The position numbers and the translations under genes were made by a program. The notes under the pieces were generated by a model, which saw only the letters and a list, made by a program, of their open reading frames with translations, was not told the DNA's origin and made no database searches. Positions 50,410-59,205 of a DNA stretch of 64,000 bases are shown here, one piece after another (positions within the stretch are counted from its first letter, which is position 1; every line of letters begins with the position of its first letter). Where the stretch lies: NCBI GenBank assembly GCA_963840835.1, contig CAWJAM010000011.1, positions 1-64,000 on the forward strand, given 5' to 3'. The stretch is from Rubrobacter_D sp963840835. Lineage in GTDB: Bacteria; Actinomycetota; Rubrobacteria; Rubrobacterales; Rubrobacteraceae.

Positions 50410-50979
50410 ATGACGAACGACACGCGACTACCGGATGCCAGTGAGGACCGCGTCATCGAGTGCCCGGTGTGCTCCAGCGTCATGAGCAGGATGGAGGCCG
50501 AGGGCGTCACGGTGGACGTGTGCGCGGGGGGGTGCGGTGGGATCTGGTTCGACTGGTTCGAGCTGGCGCGCGTGGACGAAGCCCACGAGTCGGCGGGCGA
50601 GAAGTTCCTCGAAGTGGAGCGGGACCCCACGCTCAGCCCCGACCTGAGCAAGCGCATCCGCTGCCCGAGGGACCGGGAGATCATGATGCGTCACTTCCAC
50701 AGCGTCAAACGCGGGGCCCTGGTCGACGAGTGCCCGCGGTGCGCCGGCTTCTGGCTGGACGCGGGCGAACTGGCCGCAATAAGGACCGAGTTCGCCACGG
50801 AGGAGGAGCGCAAGCAGGCCGCGCAGGAGTACTTCGCCGAGCTCTTCGACCCCGACCTTGCCGTGGAGAGGGCCAAGACAATGGAGGACCTCAGAAAAGC
50901 GCGGAGGATCGCGCACGCCTTCCGCTTCATCTGCCCGAGTTACTACATACCCGGCGAGCAGGACTGGGGCGCATTCTAG
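50410..50979 (+). CDS. Double TFIIB-type zinc-ribbon protein
   Basis: A 189-residue protein with two zf-TFIIB modules: CPVCSSVMSRMEAEGVTVDV then CAGGCGGIWFDWFELARVDE, and CPRDREIMMRHFHSVKRGAL then VDECPRCAGFWLDAGELAAI. Each has two CxxC/CxxD-type knuckles and the W(F/L)D.(G/W)EL motif. A helical C-terminal tail follows. The role is unknown; members are predicted nucleic-acid or protein binders. The ATG follows GAGAAGAGGCGGGT. The stop directly precedes a GGCGCCTTCGGCGCC hairpin and a long repeat array. Confidence 0.85.
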   Translation: MTNDTRLPDASEDRVIECPVCSSVMSRMEAEGVTVDVCAGGCGGIWFDWFELARVDEAHESAGEKFLEVERDPTLSPDLSKRIRCPRDREIMMRHFHSVKRGALVDECPRCAGFWLDAGELAAIRTEFATEEERKQAAQEYFAELFDPDLAVERAKTMEDLRKARRIAHAFRFICPSYYIPGEQDWGAF

Positions 50980-50982
50980 CAC

Positions 50983-51308
50983 GGCGCCTTCGGCGCCTTG
51001 TCAGCACGCTTCGCTTGTCGGCACGCTCAGGCTTCGCCTTCGCTTGTCGGCACGCCGCCTCCCTCCGGTCGGCGGCTTGTCAGGAAGTCGTCTCGGGACG
51101 CCGCCTTGAGCGTCGAGCCCGACCGCCACCCGCAGCGGTTGCTCGTGCGAGCCCGGACGAGGCCGGAACAGAAAAAGCTGAAAGCGGAGCCCGAAGGGCG
51201 TAGCGTTGCTGACAAGCGAGGGCCGAAGGCCCGCAGCATGCTGACAAGCCTGCGAAGCAGGCGTGCCGACAAGCGGAGCCCGCAAGGGCGCAGCGTGCTG
51301 ACAAAACC
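50983..51308. repeat. Large inverted array, GCTGACAAGC variant with embedded hairpins
   Basis: Left arm repeats CTTGTCAGCACGC / CTTGTCGGCACGC separated by TTCG hairpins; right arm repeats the inverse (GCTGACAAGC four times, GTGCCGACAAGCGGAGCCC). Embedded dyads include GGGCCGAAGGCCC and CCTGCGAAGCAGG. About 330 bp with no gene. Confidence 0.88.
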
Positions 51309-51555
51309 TCGGCAGTCTGTCATATTGCGTGGCTAGCAAGGGCCGGGCCGCAACATCTTGTGTCTGAAAACCATTTCGCGCTAACACTTGGTGGGTGTCA
51401 GCACGTCGCTTTATGTTAGTGTTTACACGGTTGACCGGAACGTGGTGTAGTGTCAACTCGTTGTCGTTCGGGGGGATGGGCTACGGCGGCTAGAGGAGCG
51501 GGCATGGCGAGCAGGGACGAAGTCCACGAGAGTCCTCGAAGGCTTCGATTTTCAC
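51309..51555. other. Region upstream of hicB
   Basis: No supported gene; a short frame from 51504 belongs to a different phase of hicB. The hicBA promoter is expected here. Confidence 0.35.
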
Positions 51556-51762
51556 ATGAAGTATCGGCGGACGGATTCCGGCTGGTGGATAGCCTATTGC
51601 GAGGAAGTGCCCGAGGCTCGGACTCAAGGCGCGACCAAGGACGAGGTGAGGGAGAACCTGAAGGACGCCATCGCGTTCATATTGGAAGATTACTCGGTGG
51701 AAGAGTTGGAGCAGCTTCGTAATATTCTGGCCTCAGAAGAGAGCGAAGTCCTGGCTCTGTGA
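51556..51762 (+). CDS. hicB: HicB-like antitoxin
   Basis: A 68-residue HicB-type partial RNase-H-fold antitoxin: KYRRTDSGWWIAYCEEVPEA then RTQGATKDEVRENLKDAIAF and ILEDYSVEELEQL, matching the family pattern ...GWwvA.cpElPga.tqG.T.eEa..nl.eAI... It would bind and mask the HicA toxin. The usual C-terminal DNA-binding part is absent. The stop overlaps the hicA GTG. Confidence 0.85.
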   Translation: MKYRRTDSGWWIAYCEEVPEARTQGATKDEVRENLKDAIAFILEDYSVEELEQLRNILASEESEVLAL

Positions 51763-51947
51763 AGCGCCGCCAACTCGTGAAGCACCTTGAGGAGCAAGGC
51801 TGCGAATTTTACGCCGAAGGCGCGAAACACTCGAAAGTCAGAAACAAGGGGACGGGAAAGAGGAGCACCGTCCCCAGGCATAATGAGATAGACAACGATC
51901 TGGCCAAAGACATCTGCAAGCAGCTAGGTGTGCAGCGTCCGAATTAG
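51759..51947 (+). CDS. hicA: HicA-like mRNA interferase toxin
   Basis: A 62-residue double-stranded-RNA-binding-fold toxin: KRRQLVKHLEEQGCEFYAEG, AKHSKVRNKGTGKRSTVPRH (catalytic His lies in the KHS/H motif) and NEIDNDLAKDICKQLGV. HicA cleaves mRNA independently of translation. GTG start overlapping hicB (GTGA). Order antitoxin then toxin is the reverse of the classical hicAB arrangement but common. Confidence 0.9.
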   Translation: MKRRQLVKHLEEQGCEFYAEGAKHSKVRNKGTGKRSTVPRHNEIDNDLAKDICKQLGVQRPN

Positions 51948-52147
51948 TCCTCTTGATGAGTCTTCGCCACGGGCGAAAAGTCACCCGATCTCGAAGGAGA
52001 ATGGCCACCTGGCCGATGCGCCGGATCTCTGCAGCAGGGTATGCTACTTGCGCGACGGTTCCCATTGTGAGCCGGCGGTAGCGATGGAGCGTATAAGATG
52101 GTGCGGCGGCGTTGGAGCCTGGAGGGATAGCCATACACGGTAGTCGG

Positions 52148-53086
52148 GTGGGGAGTCCGGTTGAGGTCAGGAAGGTCTACGAGCGGCTGTTCGGCTCCGT
52201 GGGCAGGGTCGTGGTGGGCAAGGACAGGGTGGTTGACCTGTGTCTTATCTCCCTGCTCGCCGGCGGCCACGTTCTGCTGACGGATATACCGGGCGTCGGG
52301 AAGACGACGCTCGCCAAGGCCATCTCGTCCTCGATAGCCGCGGACTTCTCGCGCATCCAGTTCACCCCAGACCTCTTGCCTTCGGATATTACGGGCACTA
52401 GCATCTACGACCCGAGGGAGGCGCGGTTTTCGTGGATGCCCGGTCCCGTGTTCGCGCCGGTGTTGCTGGCCGATGAGATCAACCGCGCCACCCCCCGCAC
52501 CCAGAGCGCGCTGCTGGAGGCGATGGCCGAGGGACAGGTGACGGTGGAGGGCGCGACGCGGCCCCTTCCGGAGCCCTTCTTCGTCGTCGCCACCCAGAAC
52601 CCGCACCAGTTCCACGGGACCTACCCGCTACCCGAGGGCCAGCTCGACCGCTTTATGGTCGCGACGAGCATGGGCTACCCGGGGAACGTCGCCGAGCGCG
52701 GGATAGTGCGCGCGCAGGTCGAGCGGCGTCCGCTGGAGGAGGTCGAGCCCGTCGTCGAGATAAGGGAGATAACGGAGGCCAGAGAGCTGGTGAGGACCGT
52801 CCAGGTGCACGACGAGGTGCTGGCCTACGCCGTCGCCCTCGCCGAGGCTACGCGCGACCACCCGGCCGTCTCATTAGGCGTCTCGCCGCGGGGTTCGATC
52901 GCGCTGGTCAGGGTCGCCCAGGCGCGCGCCGCCACGAGGGCGCGGGACTTCGTGGGACCAGAAGACATAAAGGAGCTCGCGCCCGAGGTCCTGACGCACA
53001 GGCTCTCCGTGCGCGGCGGCGTCTCGGGGACGACGGCTGAGTCGGCGCTGCGCGGGATCCTCGACTCCGTGCCGCCCCCGGCGTAG
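52148..53086 (+). CDS. MoxR-type AAA ATPase
   Basis: A 312-residue MoxR chaperone-like AAA+ ATPase: GRVVVGKDRVVDLCLISLLA then GGHVLLTDIPGVGKTTLAKA (Walker A), FTPDLLPSDITGTSIYDP, VLLADEINRATPRTQSALLE (Walker B), VVATQNPHQFHGTYPLPEGQ (sensor 1) and LDRFMVATSMGYP. The GTG at 52148 is a likely start; the frame opens at a TTG at 52112. First gene of a MoxR-DUF58-transglutaminase operon, which is often tied to envelope or stress functions through DUF58/VWA partners. Confidence 0.92.
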   Translation: MGSPVEVRKVYERLFGSVGRVVVGKDRVVDLCLISLLAGGHVLLTDIPGVGKTTLAKAISSSIAADFSRIQFTPDLLPSDITGTSIYDPREARFSWMPGPVFAPVLLADEINRATPRTQSALLEAMAEGQVTVEGATRPLPEPFFVVATQNPHQFHGTYPLPEGQLDRFMVATSMGYPGNVAERGIVRAQVERRPLEEVEPVVEIREITEARELVRTVQVHDEVLAYAVALAEATRDHPAVSLGVSPRGSIALVRVAQARAATRARDFVGPEDIKELAPEVLTHRLSVRGGVSGTTAESALRGILDSVPPPA

Positions 53087-53090
53087 ACAC

Positions 53091-54249
53091 ATGGGATTGA
53101 AGAGCATCGTGAAGCCGGTTTTCGTCGTCTCTCTCGGCTTCGTGCTCTACCTGATCGCCTCGAACGTCGGCGCGGGCTGGCTGTACGTCGTGGTTGCGGC
53201 CATCCTGGGACTGGTGCTCGTCTCCATCCCCCTGCCCTGGCTCGGCGTCCGCCGCATCGGGGTCGCGAGGCGCGCCCCCGTCGTGGCCACCGCCGGCGAG
53301 CCCTTCGAATGCTATCCTGGAACTGGAGAACAACGGCCGCCTCCCCAGGTACATGATCGAGGTCGCGGACCGCTTCGCTGGGGACGGAGGAAGGGCCGTC
53401 GCCGTGCGCGTCCGCCGCGGCAGGCCCGAGACCGTCGGGTACACGGTGGAGAACCCGCGCCGGGGCATCTACGCCGGCGGGGAGGTCGTCGTCGAGTCGA
53501 GGGCTCCTTTCGGGCTGTTCTACGGGCGCCGCAAGATACGGGTGGCCTCTGACACCGTGATCTACCCCAGGACCTTCGACGTGGCCGGGCTCCCGCCGTC
53601 GCCCATCACCGACGCCGAGTGGGGAGACAGGAACGAGTCCTCGGCGCTGCACAGGGGGCACGGGGGCGAGTTCTGGGGCGTCAGGGACTACAGGCCGGGG
53701 GACCCAGCCCGGCTGGTCGCCTGGAAGAGGAGCGCACGCGGCCTGGCCTCAGGAAAGCTCGCCGTCATCGAGCTCGCCAGGGAGACGCAGCCCCCGTTCG
53801 TGCTCGCGATGGCCCTCGACGCCGGCGCCCCGTCCGCGGCCAGGGAGATGGTCGTCTCGGCGGGGGCCTCACTACTCCTCTACGCCCTAGCCGAAGGCCG
53901 CCAGGTAAACGCCGACGCCGGCCCGGACAACCGACCCTTCCCCGAAGACCCGACCCGGGACAACGTCCTCACCTGGTGCGCCGGACTGCGGGCGTCGAAG
54001 CCACCGGCAACGCAAGGGGCGAGCGTGGAGATACGTCCCTCCACGAGAAGAAACAACGTCGCCGAAAAACCGGACATCTCCGGCACCTCCGAGGCCCAGG
54101 CCATCGTGCTCGTATCATGCCACGAGTTCGAGGGAGCGGGACCCTGGATGTCTCCAGAGCAAGAGCGTAAGTTCACGGAAGACGCAGAGGCGAGTGGTCG
54201 CAAGGTGGCGCTGCTCGGGGCCGAAGTCGCGGAGCCGTGGAGGATATGA
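53091..54249 (+). pseudogene. DUF58 protein (one frameshift)
   Basis: The membrane-anchored partner of MoxR. Two N-terminal helices (VFVVSLGFVLYLIASNVGAG; LYVVVAAILGLVLVSIPLPW) precede a beta domain. One extra base near 53310 breaks the frame between GEPFE and LELENNGRLPRYMIEVADRF. The DUF58 core follows: HRGHGGEFWGVRDYRPGDPA then RLVAWKRSARGLASGKLAVI and ELARETQPPFVLAMALDAG. It starts five bases after moxR. The protein would be 385 residues, normal for the family. Confidence 0.88.
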
Positions 54250-54250
54250 T

Positions 54251-54296
54251 TGGAAGGTTTCAGGCTACAGGCATCAGGCATCAGGCTTCAGGGTTT
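54251..54296. repeat. CCTGA-type array (inverse strand)
   Basis: GGAAGGTTTCAGGCTACAGG, CATCAGGCATCAGGCTTCAG: units of TCAGGCAT/TCAGGCTT, the inverse of the CCTGATG units at 47716. It begins two bases after the DUF58 stop. Confidence 0.82.
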
Positions 54297-54369
54297 CTCA
54301 GAACAGGCGTGGGGACCAGGAGGCGATGTTTAGTACTTTGACGGTTCGACCGATCCGGAGAGCGATGTG

Positions 54370-56619
54370 ATGTCGTTTCGTCGGCTGGGGATCAGGCTGC
54401 CAAGGGGCCAAAGAGGCCGCCTGAGGACTCCGTCGAGCTGCGGGCGTGGGTGCTCGCGGCGGTGCTCGTGGGGGAGGCGGCCGTACTTGCGAGCGGGTAC
54501 TTCGGTGTTATGACCGGCGTGCTCGTGCCCCTCCTGACGGTCGTCGCCTTCGCGGTGAGTTACGTGAGGCGGCGGGAGAGGAACGTGCTCATAAAGGTGC
54601 TGCTGGCCTTCGGGGCGTTGGCGGCGCTCGCGATGTTCTTCAGGGAGGTATTGTCGTCGTTGTACGACACGCGGGTGCCGCTCGCCAGGCTATTTCTGTG
54701 GGTGCAGGTGATTCACGCCTTCGACCTGCCGGCGCGCAAGGACATCTCGTACTCGCTGGTGAGCGCACTGATCCTGGTCGCTGTCGGCGCCGTCCTCTCG
54801 ACGAGCCTTTGGTACGGCCTGTTCGTGCTCGCCTTCGTGCTTTGCGCCATGGCGGCCATGTCCCAGATGAACCTCTCCGAGGCCCGCGAGCGGGCCGGTG
54901 TCGGGGCATCGGGAAGCAAGGGCCTCGTGCTCGGCACCGTCGTGCCCTGTTTCTTCGCCGTGATCGTGGTCGGACTGGTGTGCTTCTCCCTTCTTCCCCA
55001 GCGGCAGGCGATGAGCCTGACGATGATGCCGACCTCGGCCTTCAGGGACATCGGGGCGGACTTCTCCGGCGGCGTCCAGAACCCTTACTACAGGCCACCG
55101 GGCGGCGACCCGTTCGCCGGTCCCCCCCAGGCCATCTCCGCGGACTCTTACCACGGATTCCAGCCGTACATGGACCTGCGCAGCCGCGGGCGGCTCTCCG
55201 ACGAGGTCGTGATGAAGGTGCGCAGCGAGGAGTCTGTGCCCTACCGCGGGGTCGTCTTCGACGATTACAACGGGAAGGGGTGGGAGATCTCCACCGGCGA
55301 CAACGCCGAGACGCTCGACTCGAACGGCGTCAGGTTCGACACGTACGGGGCCAGCAACACCGAGCCGGCGCAGGGCCCCTCGCGGCAGGTAGCCCAGGTC
55401 TTCTACGTCGAGGAGGATTCTTCCAACATTATCTTCGGCGCTTACCATCCGGAGACGATCTTCTTCCCCACGGGCAGCATCAAGATCGACCCGTACGGCT
55501 CCCTGCGGGCGCCGTACGAGATCCCCTCTGGCTCCACGTACTCGGTCATCTCCCGCGTCCCGAACGCCTCACCCGAGCAACTCAGCTCCGCCGGCACGGC
55601 CTACCCCGAGGAGATAGCGGACAAGTACACGCAGCTTCCCCCGACGGGCCTCGAACGCACCCGCGCTCTCGCCGCCAGGCTGACGGAGGGCACGACCGAC
55701 CCGTACGACGCCGTGCTCAGGATGAACCAGTACCTCAAGACCACCTACCCTTACGACCTCTCCATCGCGCCGCAGGGGGAGGACATGGACGCCGTCGAGT
55801 ACTTCCTCTTCGAGCAAAGGCGCGGCTACTGCGAGCAGTTCAGCTCCTCGCTCGCCGTCATGGCCCGCTCCCAGGGGATACCGGCCAGGGTGGCCACAGG
55901 CTACGCGCCCGGCGAGTACAACCCCTTCACCGGCCTCTACGAGATCAAGGCCTCAGACGCCCACGCCTGGGTCGAGGTCTACTTCCCGCAGTACGGCTGG
56001 ACGACCTTCGACCCAACCCCGAGCTTCGACTCCACACCCTGGCAGTACAGGGCGGCCGGAAACCTGCAAGGAGGCAAGGCCTTCGGTTTCATCGCGAAGA
56101 GACTCGGCGAGGCGGCAGGGCCCGTGGCTGGGGCGGCAGGGACGCTCATGCGCGGCGTCGCCCGCCTCGACCCCGTAAGCATCATCGTCGTGGGAGTGCT
56201 GGTCGGCGGGGCGTACCTGGCCTTCCTCTACACCAGAAAACTCGTACGTCCGCTACCGCCGCGAGCCCCTATCCGTGCGCCCGATCAAGGTCTCAGACGC
56301 CCGCCTCTACAGCAGATACAAGGCGATCACGACCGCCCTGGAGGAAGCGGGCATCGCCCGCGAACCACAGGAGACCCCCGAGCAGTACGCCCGCAGGGCC
56401 GCCGAAAGCCTGGCCGAGCCGAGGATAGAGCGGCTAGGTGAGATCTACCTCTACGCCCGCTTCCGTGACGCCGTCCCGGCAACCCTCGTCGAGGAGTTCG
56501 ATAGGTTGGAACCACAAGCTCTCGCGGCAATACAGCGGGCTGCGGAAGGGCAAGCCCTTCCGCAGCCCGCGCATTTCAGCATTTCAGCCGGTCAGCATTT
56601 CAGCAAAGATAAAAGCTGA
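54370..56619 (+). pseudogene. Transglutaminase-like membrane protein with DUF4129 tail (two frameshifts)
   Basis: Third gene of the MoxR operon. From the ATG at 54370 an indel near 54400 is needed to enter PEDSVELRAWVLAAVLVGEA. Then come about five membrane helices (TgpA-like N-terminus), a large outer domain, and the transglutaminase core: FLFEQRRGYCEQFSSSLAVM (Cys), ASDAHAWVEVYFPQYGWTTF (His) and DPTPSF (Asp). A late helix (SIIVVGVLVGGAYLAFLYTR) is followed, after a second indel near 56262, by a DUF4129 domain (DARLYSRYKAITTALEEAGI; ETPEQYARRAAESLAEPRIE). The end runs into the repeat at 56538, so the natural stop is unclear. Probably acts in the envelope. Confidence 0.87.
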
Positions 56620-56690
56620 CAATGCTGAAATGCTGAAATGCTGAGAGCTAGCAATGAGGTCCTTGACCTCATTGCTAGCTGCTCTTAAAT
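56538..56690. repeat. Hairpin element like the 153-bp IclR repeat
   Basis: Same three-part design: GCGGGCTGCGGAAGGGC/GCCCTTCCGCAGCCCGC, then CATTTCAGCATTTCAGCCGG, TCAGCATTTCAGC against GCTGACAATGCTGAAATGCT, then AGCTAGCAATGAGGTC (56646-56661) / GACCTCATTGCTAGCT (56665-56680). It joins two converging genes and includes the PAS gene stop codon. Confidence 0.9.
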
Positions 56691-57945
56691 CTGGTGATGT
56701 CGTTGCAGATGGCGAAGTATTGATCGGGCTCGCCCATCTCGTCGGAGAACGGTACGATGGTCGTGTCGACCCAGTAGATGTTACCGTCCCTTGACTGGTT
56801 CCGGATCTCGCCCCGCCAGACTTCGCCCCTGGCGATGGTACTCCACAGGGTTTCGAAGAACTCTTTTGTGTGGTAGCCGGAGTTGAGGATGCGGTGATCC
56901 TGGCCCAACAACTCCTCCATGTAGTAATTGGAGACCTCGCAGAACTTGTCGTTCACGAACGTGATCTTGCCGTGCTGGTCGGTGGTCGCGACTATCGCGG
57001 ACTCATCCAGGGCGGCCTTGAGGTCAGCCATCGTTCTGAGCGAGGCGCGCAACGCATCCTCGGACTCCCTGCGGGCGGTGACGTCGCGCGTCACCTGGGA
57101 GAAGCCCCTGAGGTTGCCCGCCTCGTCCCTGAGGGCCGTTATAACGACCTCGGAGAGGAAACCCGTCCCATCCTTGCGAACCCGCAAACCCTCTTCCTCG
57201 AAGCGGCCCTCGGCGGCCGCTATGCGTAGCTCCTCCTCGGGGAGGCCGCGTTCGACGTCCTCCTCGGCGTAGAAGATCGAGAAGTGCGCCCCGATGACCT
57301 CTGACGCCTCGTAGCCCTGTATACGCTCGGCCCCCTCGTTCCAGCTTACGATGCGCCCGTCGGGACCCAGCATGAAGATCGCGTAGTCGCTGACGCCCTC
57401 CACCAGGATACGGAAGCGCTCCTCGCTCTCGCGCAACTCCTGCTGGTGGCTCTCCAGTTGAGCTATGGTGGCTTCCAGCTGCGAGGTGCGCTCCTCGACC
57501 CAATCTTCGAGGTTCTTGTTGAGCTGCCGGATCTCTTCTTCGGCCCGCTTGCGCCCGGTAACGTCTCGGATAATGGCGAGCACGAACTCGGGTCGTCTCC
57601 GCCCGCCCCGTGCACCGGACGCGCGGGGCTCAAGGACATCTCGACCCTGATCTCCTCGCCGTTCTTCCTCACCGCGGGAAGGTCCAGCGGCGCGTCCGAG
57701 TCGATGTAGGGACCGCGACCCGTCTCGGCGTAGCGGGCTATGCCAGCCCGGTGGGCGGCCTTCAGAGGTTCGGGAACCAACGCCTCGACGCGCAGTTTCA
57801 TGGCCTCGTCGGCCGAGTAGCCGAACATCCTGGCGGCCGCCGGATTCCAGAGGACGATGCGCTGAGTATCCGCGTTCGCGACTATCACAGCGTCCTGAAT
57901 CCTCTCGAAGAGCCTGCCGAAGCCCAGATCCTCCGGACGCAGCAT
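56675..57945 (-). pseudogene. Multi-PAS sensor protein (one frameshift)
   Basis: Soluble signalling protein of three PAS domains: GRLFERIQDAVIVANADTQR then IVLWNPAAARMFGYSADEAM; after an indel near 57600 a PAC and coiled coil (RAEEEIRQLNKNLEDWVEER), FRILVEGVSDYAIFMLGPDG with RIQGYEASEVIGAHFSIFYA, and a third ATTDQHGKITFVNDKFCEVS with QDHRILNSGYHTKEFFETLW. There is no kinase, GGDEF or other output domain, and the stop (TAG) lies in a hairpin arm. A lost output domain or partnership with the hybrid kinase at 59194 are both possible. Confidence 0.82.
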
Positions 57946-58300
57946 TTTAGCTAGTCAGCATTTCAGCATTTCAGCTGGTCAGCATTTCAGCACTTCAGCA
58001 TTTCAGGTTTTTGTCTCTGGCTGGTCGCTGATGGCTGATGGCACGGTTTTCTGGAAGGTCGAATTTCCAGAGAACCGCTGCAAGCCAAACCAGTGACCCG
58101 TACGCGGTAAGCGGTTGCACCACCGGCTCCCAACTCCCCCCAAGTGCTTACTCTTCGGGACGAGGTTCCTGATCCCCACGGAACCGAGTCCCTGATAGGG
58201 CAGCATACCAGCCCGTGCGTCTCAGCGCATGCTAGCTGGTCAGCACTTCAGCAAGAACAAAAACCTGAAATGCTGACTTGCTGAAATGCTGAAATGCGGA
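57946..58300. repeat. Widely split inverted GCTGANNN array
   Basis: Left arm 57950-58003: TAGCTAGTCAGCATTTCAGC, ATTTCAGCTGGTCAGCATTT, CAGCACTTCAGC. Right arm 58232-58297: CTAGCTGGTCAGCACTTCAG, then GAAATGCTGACTTGCTGAAA, TGCTGAAATGC. The 230-bp centre shows no gene. Confidence 0.85.
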
Positions 58301-58306
58301 AGCGCT

Positions 58307-59075
58307 TTAGCGCTTCCTAGTGAGTGAGGCCAGGATCAGGTCGGCGTTCACGAGGACGAAGGCGAGGGCGATGAAGGGGAGGGCTGGCAGCGGGCGGGCG
58401 AGCAGCAAGCCTGCGGTGACGGCGAGGAAGGCGGCGCTGCAGACGCCTATGAGGGTCGCGGCGTAGCGGAGGTCGAGGAAGCGGGACGCGGCGATGAAGA
58501 GGGCCATGAAGATGAAGTCGCTCAAGCCTAGTGCGAACCCGAGGGGCGAGCCGAACGTCGGGAAGACGAGCAGCAGGAAGTCGAGGAGCGGGGAATCCTC
58601 GCGCACGAGAGCTTTCGTCGGTCCGGCGAAGACGCTGAAGATGTCCGAGGCTATCGCCGCGACGACGACTATGAGCGACCGTGCCCACGGAGGTTACGTA
58701 GCGCGCCAGCGAGATGCCGACGCATGCCGCGGCCAGTATCCTCGCAAGGTCGGCGACAAAGAGCGCGAGCAGGACGAGAAATCCCGGTCCGCCCCAGAGA
58801 TTATCGGGACGGGCGACGAGGGCCGACAGAAGGCCTATGGCGGCAGCCGCGGCGCCTACGGCCAGAAGTCGGGACGTGGAATAGTCCCTCGACGCTACGA
58901 GGGCCCCATGGAGCAGGAGAGGGATGGGAGCAAGGACCAGGGCGTAGGCCACGATCCTGACGGCCGGCGGAAGCTCGGAGAAGATGTCTATCAGCGGGAG
59001 CAGGAGGATCAGGGCAGCCAACGCCGCCGCGCCAGCCAGCGAATAAGAGAGTCCTCGCGTAGAGAGCTGTCCCAT
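58307..59075 (-). pseudogene. Presenilin/SPP-like (A22) intramembrane aspartyl protease candidate (one frameshift)
   Basis: Polytopic membrane protein, about 255 residues, with roughly nine hydrophobic segments. The frame breaks near 58680; joining SLARYVTSVGT to VVVAAIASDIFSVFAGPTKA, LVREDSPL restores it. Three motifs match the presenilin/signal-peptide-peptidase arrangement. First, an Asp in helix 6 (ASDIFSVFAGPT; family (Y/x)D...GP/T). Second, G-L-S-D at the family's GxGD (TFGSPLGFALGLSDFIFMAL). Third, a PAL motif in the last helix (RPLPALPFIALAFVL). Proteases of this class cut helices inside membranes. The stop codon lies inside a 9-bp hairpin. Assignment is by motif only. Confidence 0.6.
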
Positions 59076-59147
59076 AGGTGATCCGTAAGATCATACCAAG
59101 GCTACACGTCCACGGTGCGATAAGCTCGCAGCGACCGGCCAACAAAA

Positions 59148-59205
59148 CGCTGAAATGCTGACCAGCTGAAGTGCTGAAATGCTGAATTGCTGACTAGCTG
59201 ATAGC
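59148..59205. repeat. GCTGANNN array
   Basis: GCTGAAATGCTGACCAGCTG, AAGTGCTGAAATGCTGAATT, GCTGACTAGCTGATAGC: seven octamers in register, ending inside the hybrid-kinase C-terminus (AIS and TAG). Confidence 0.9.
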
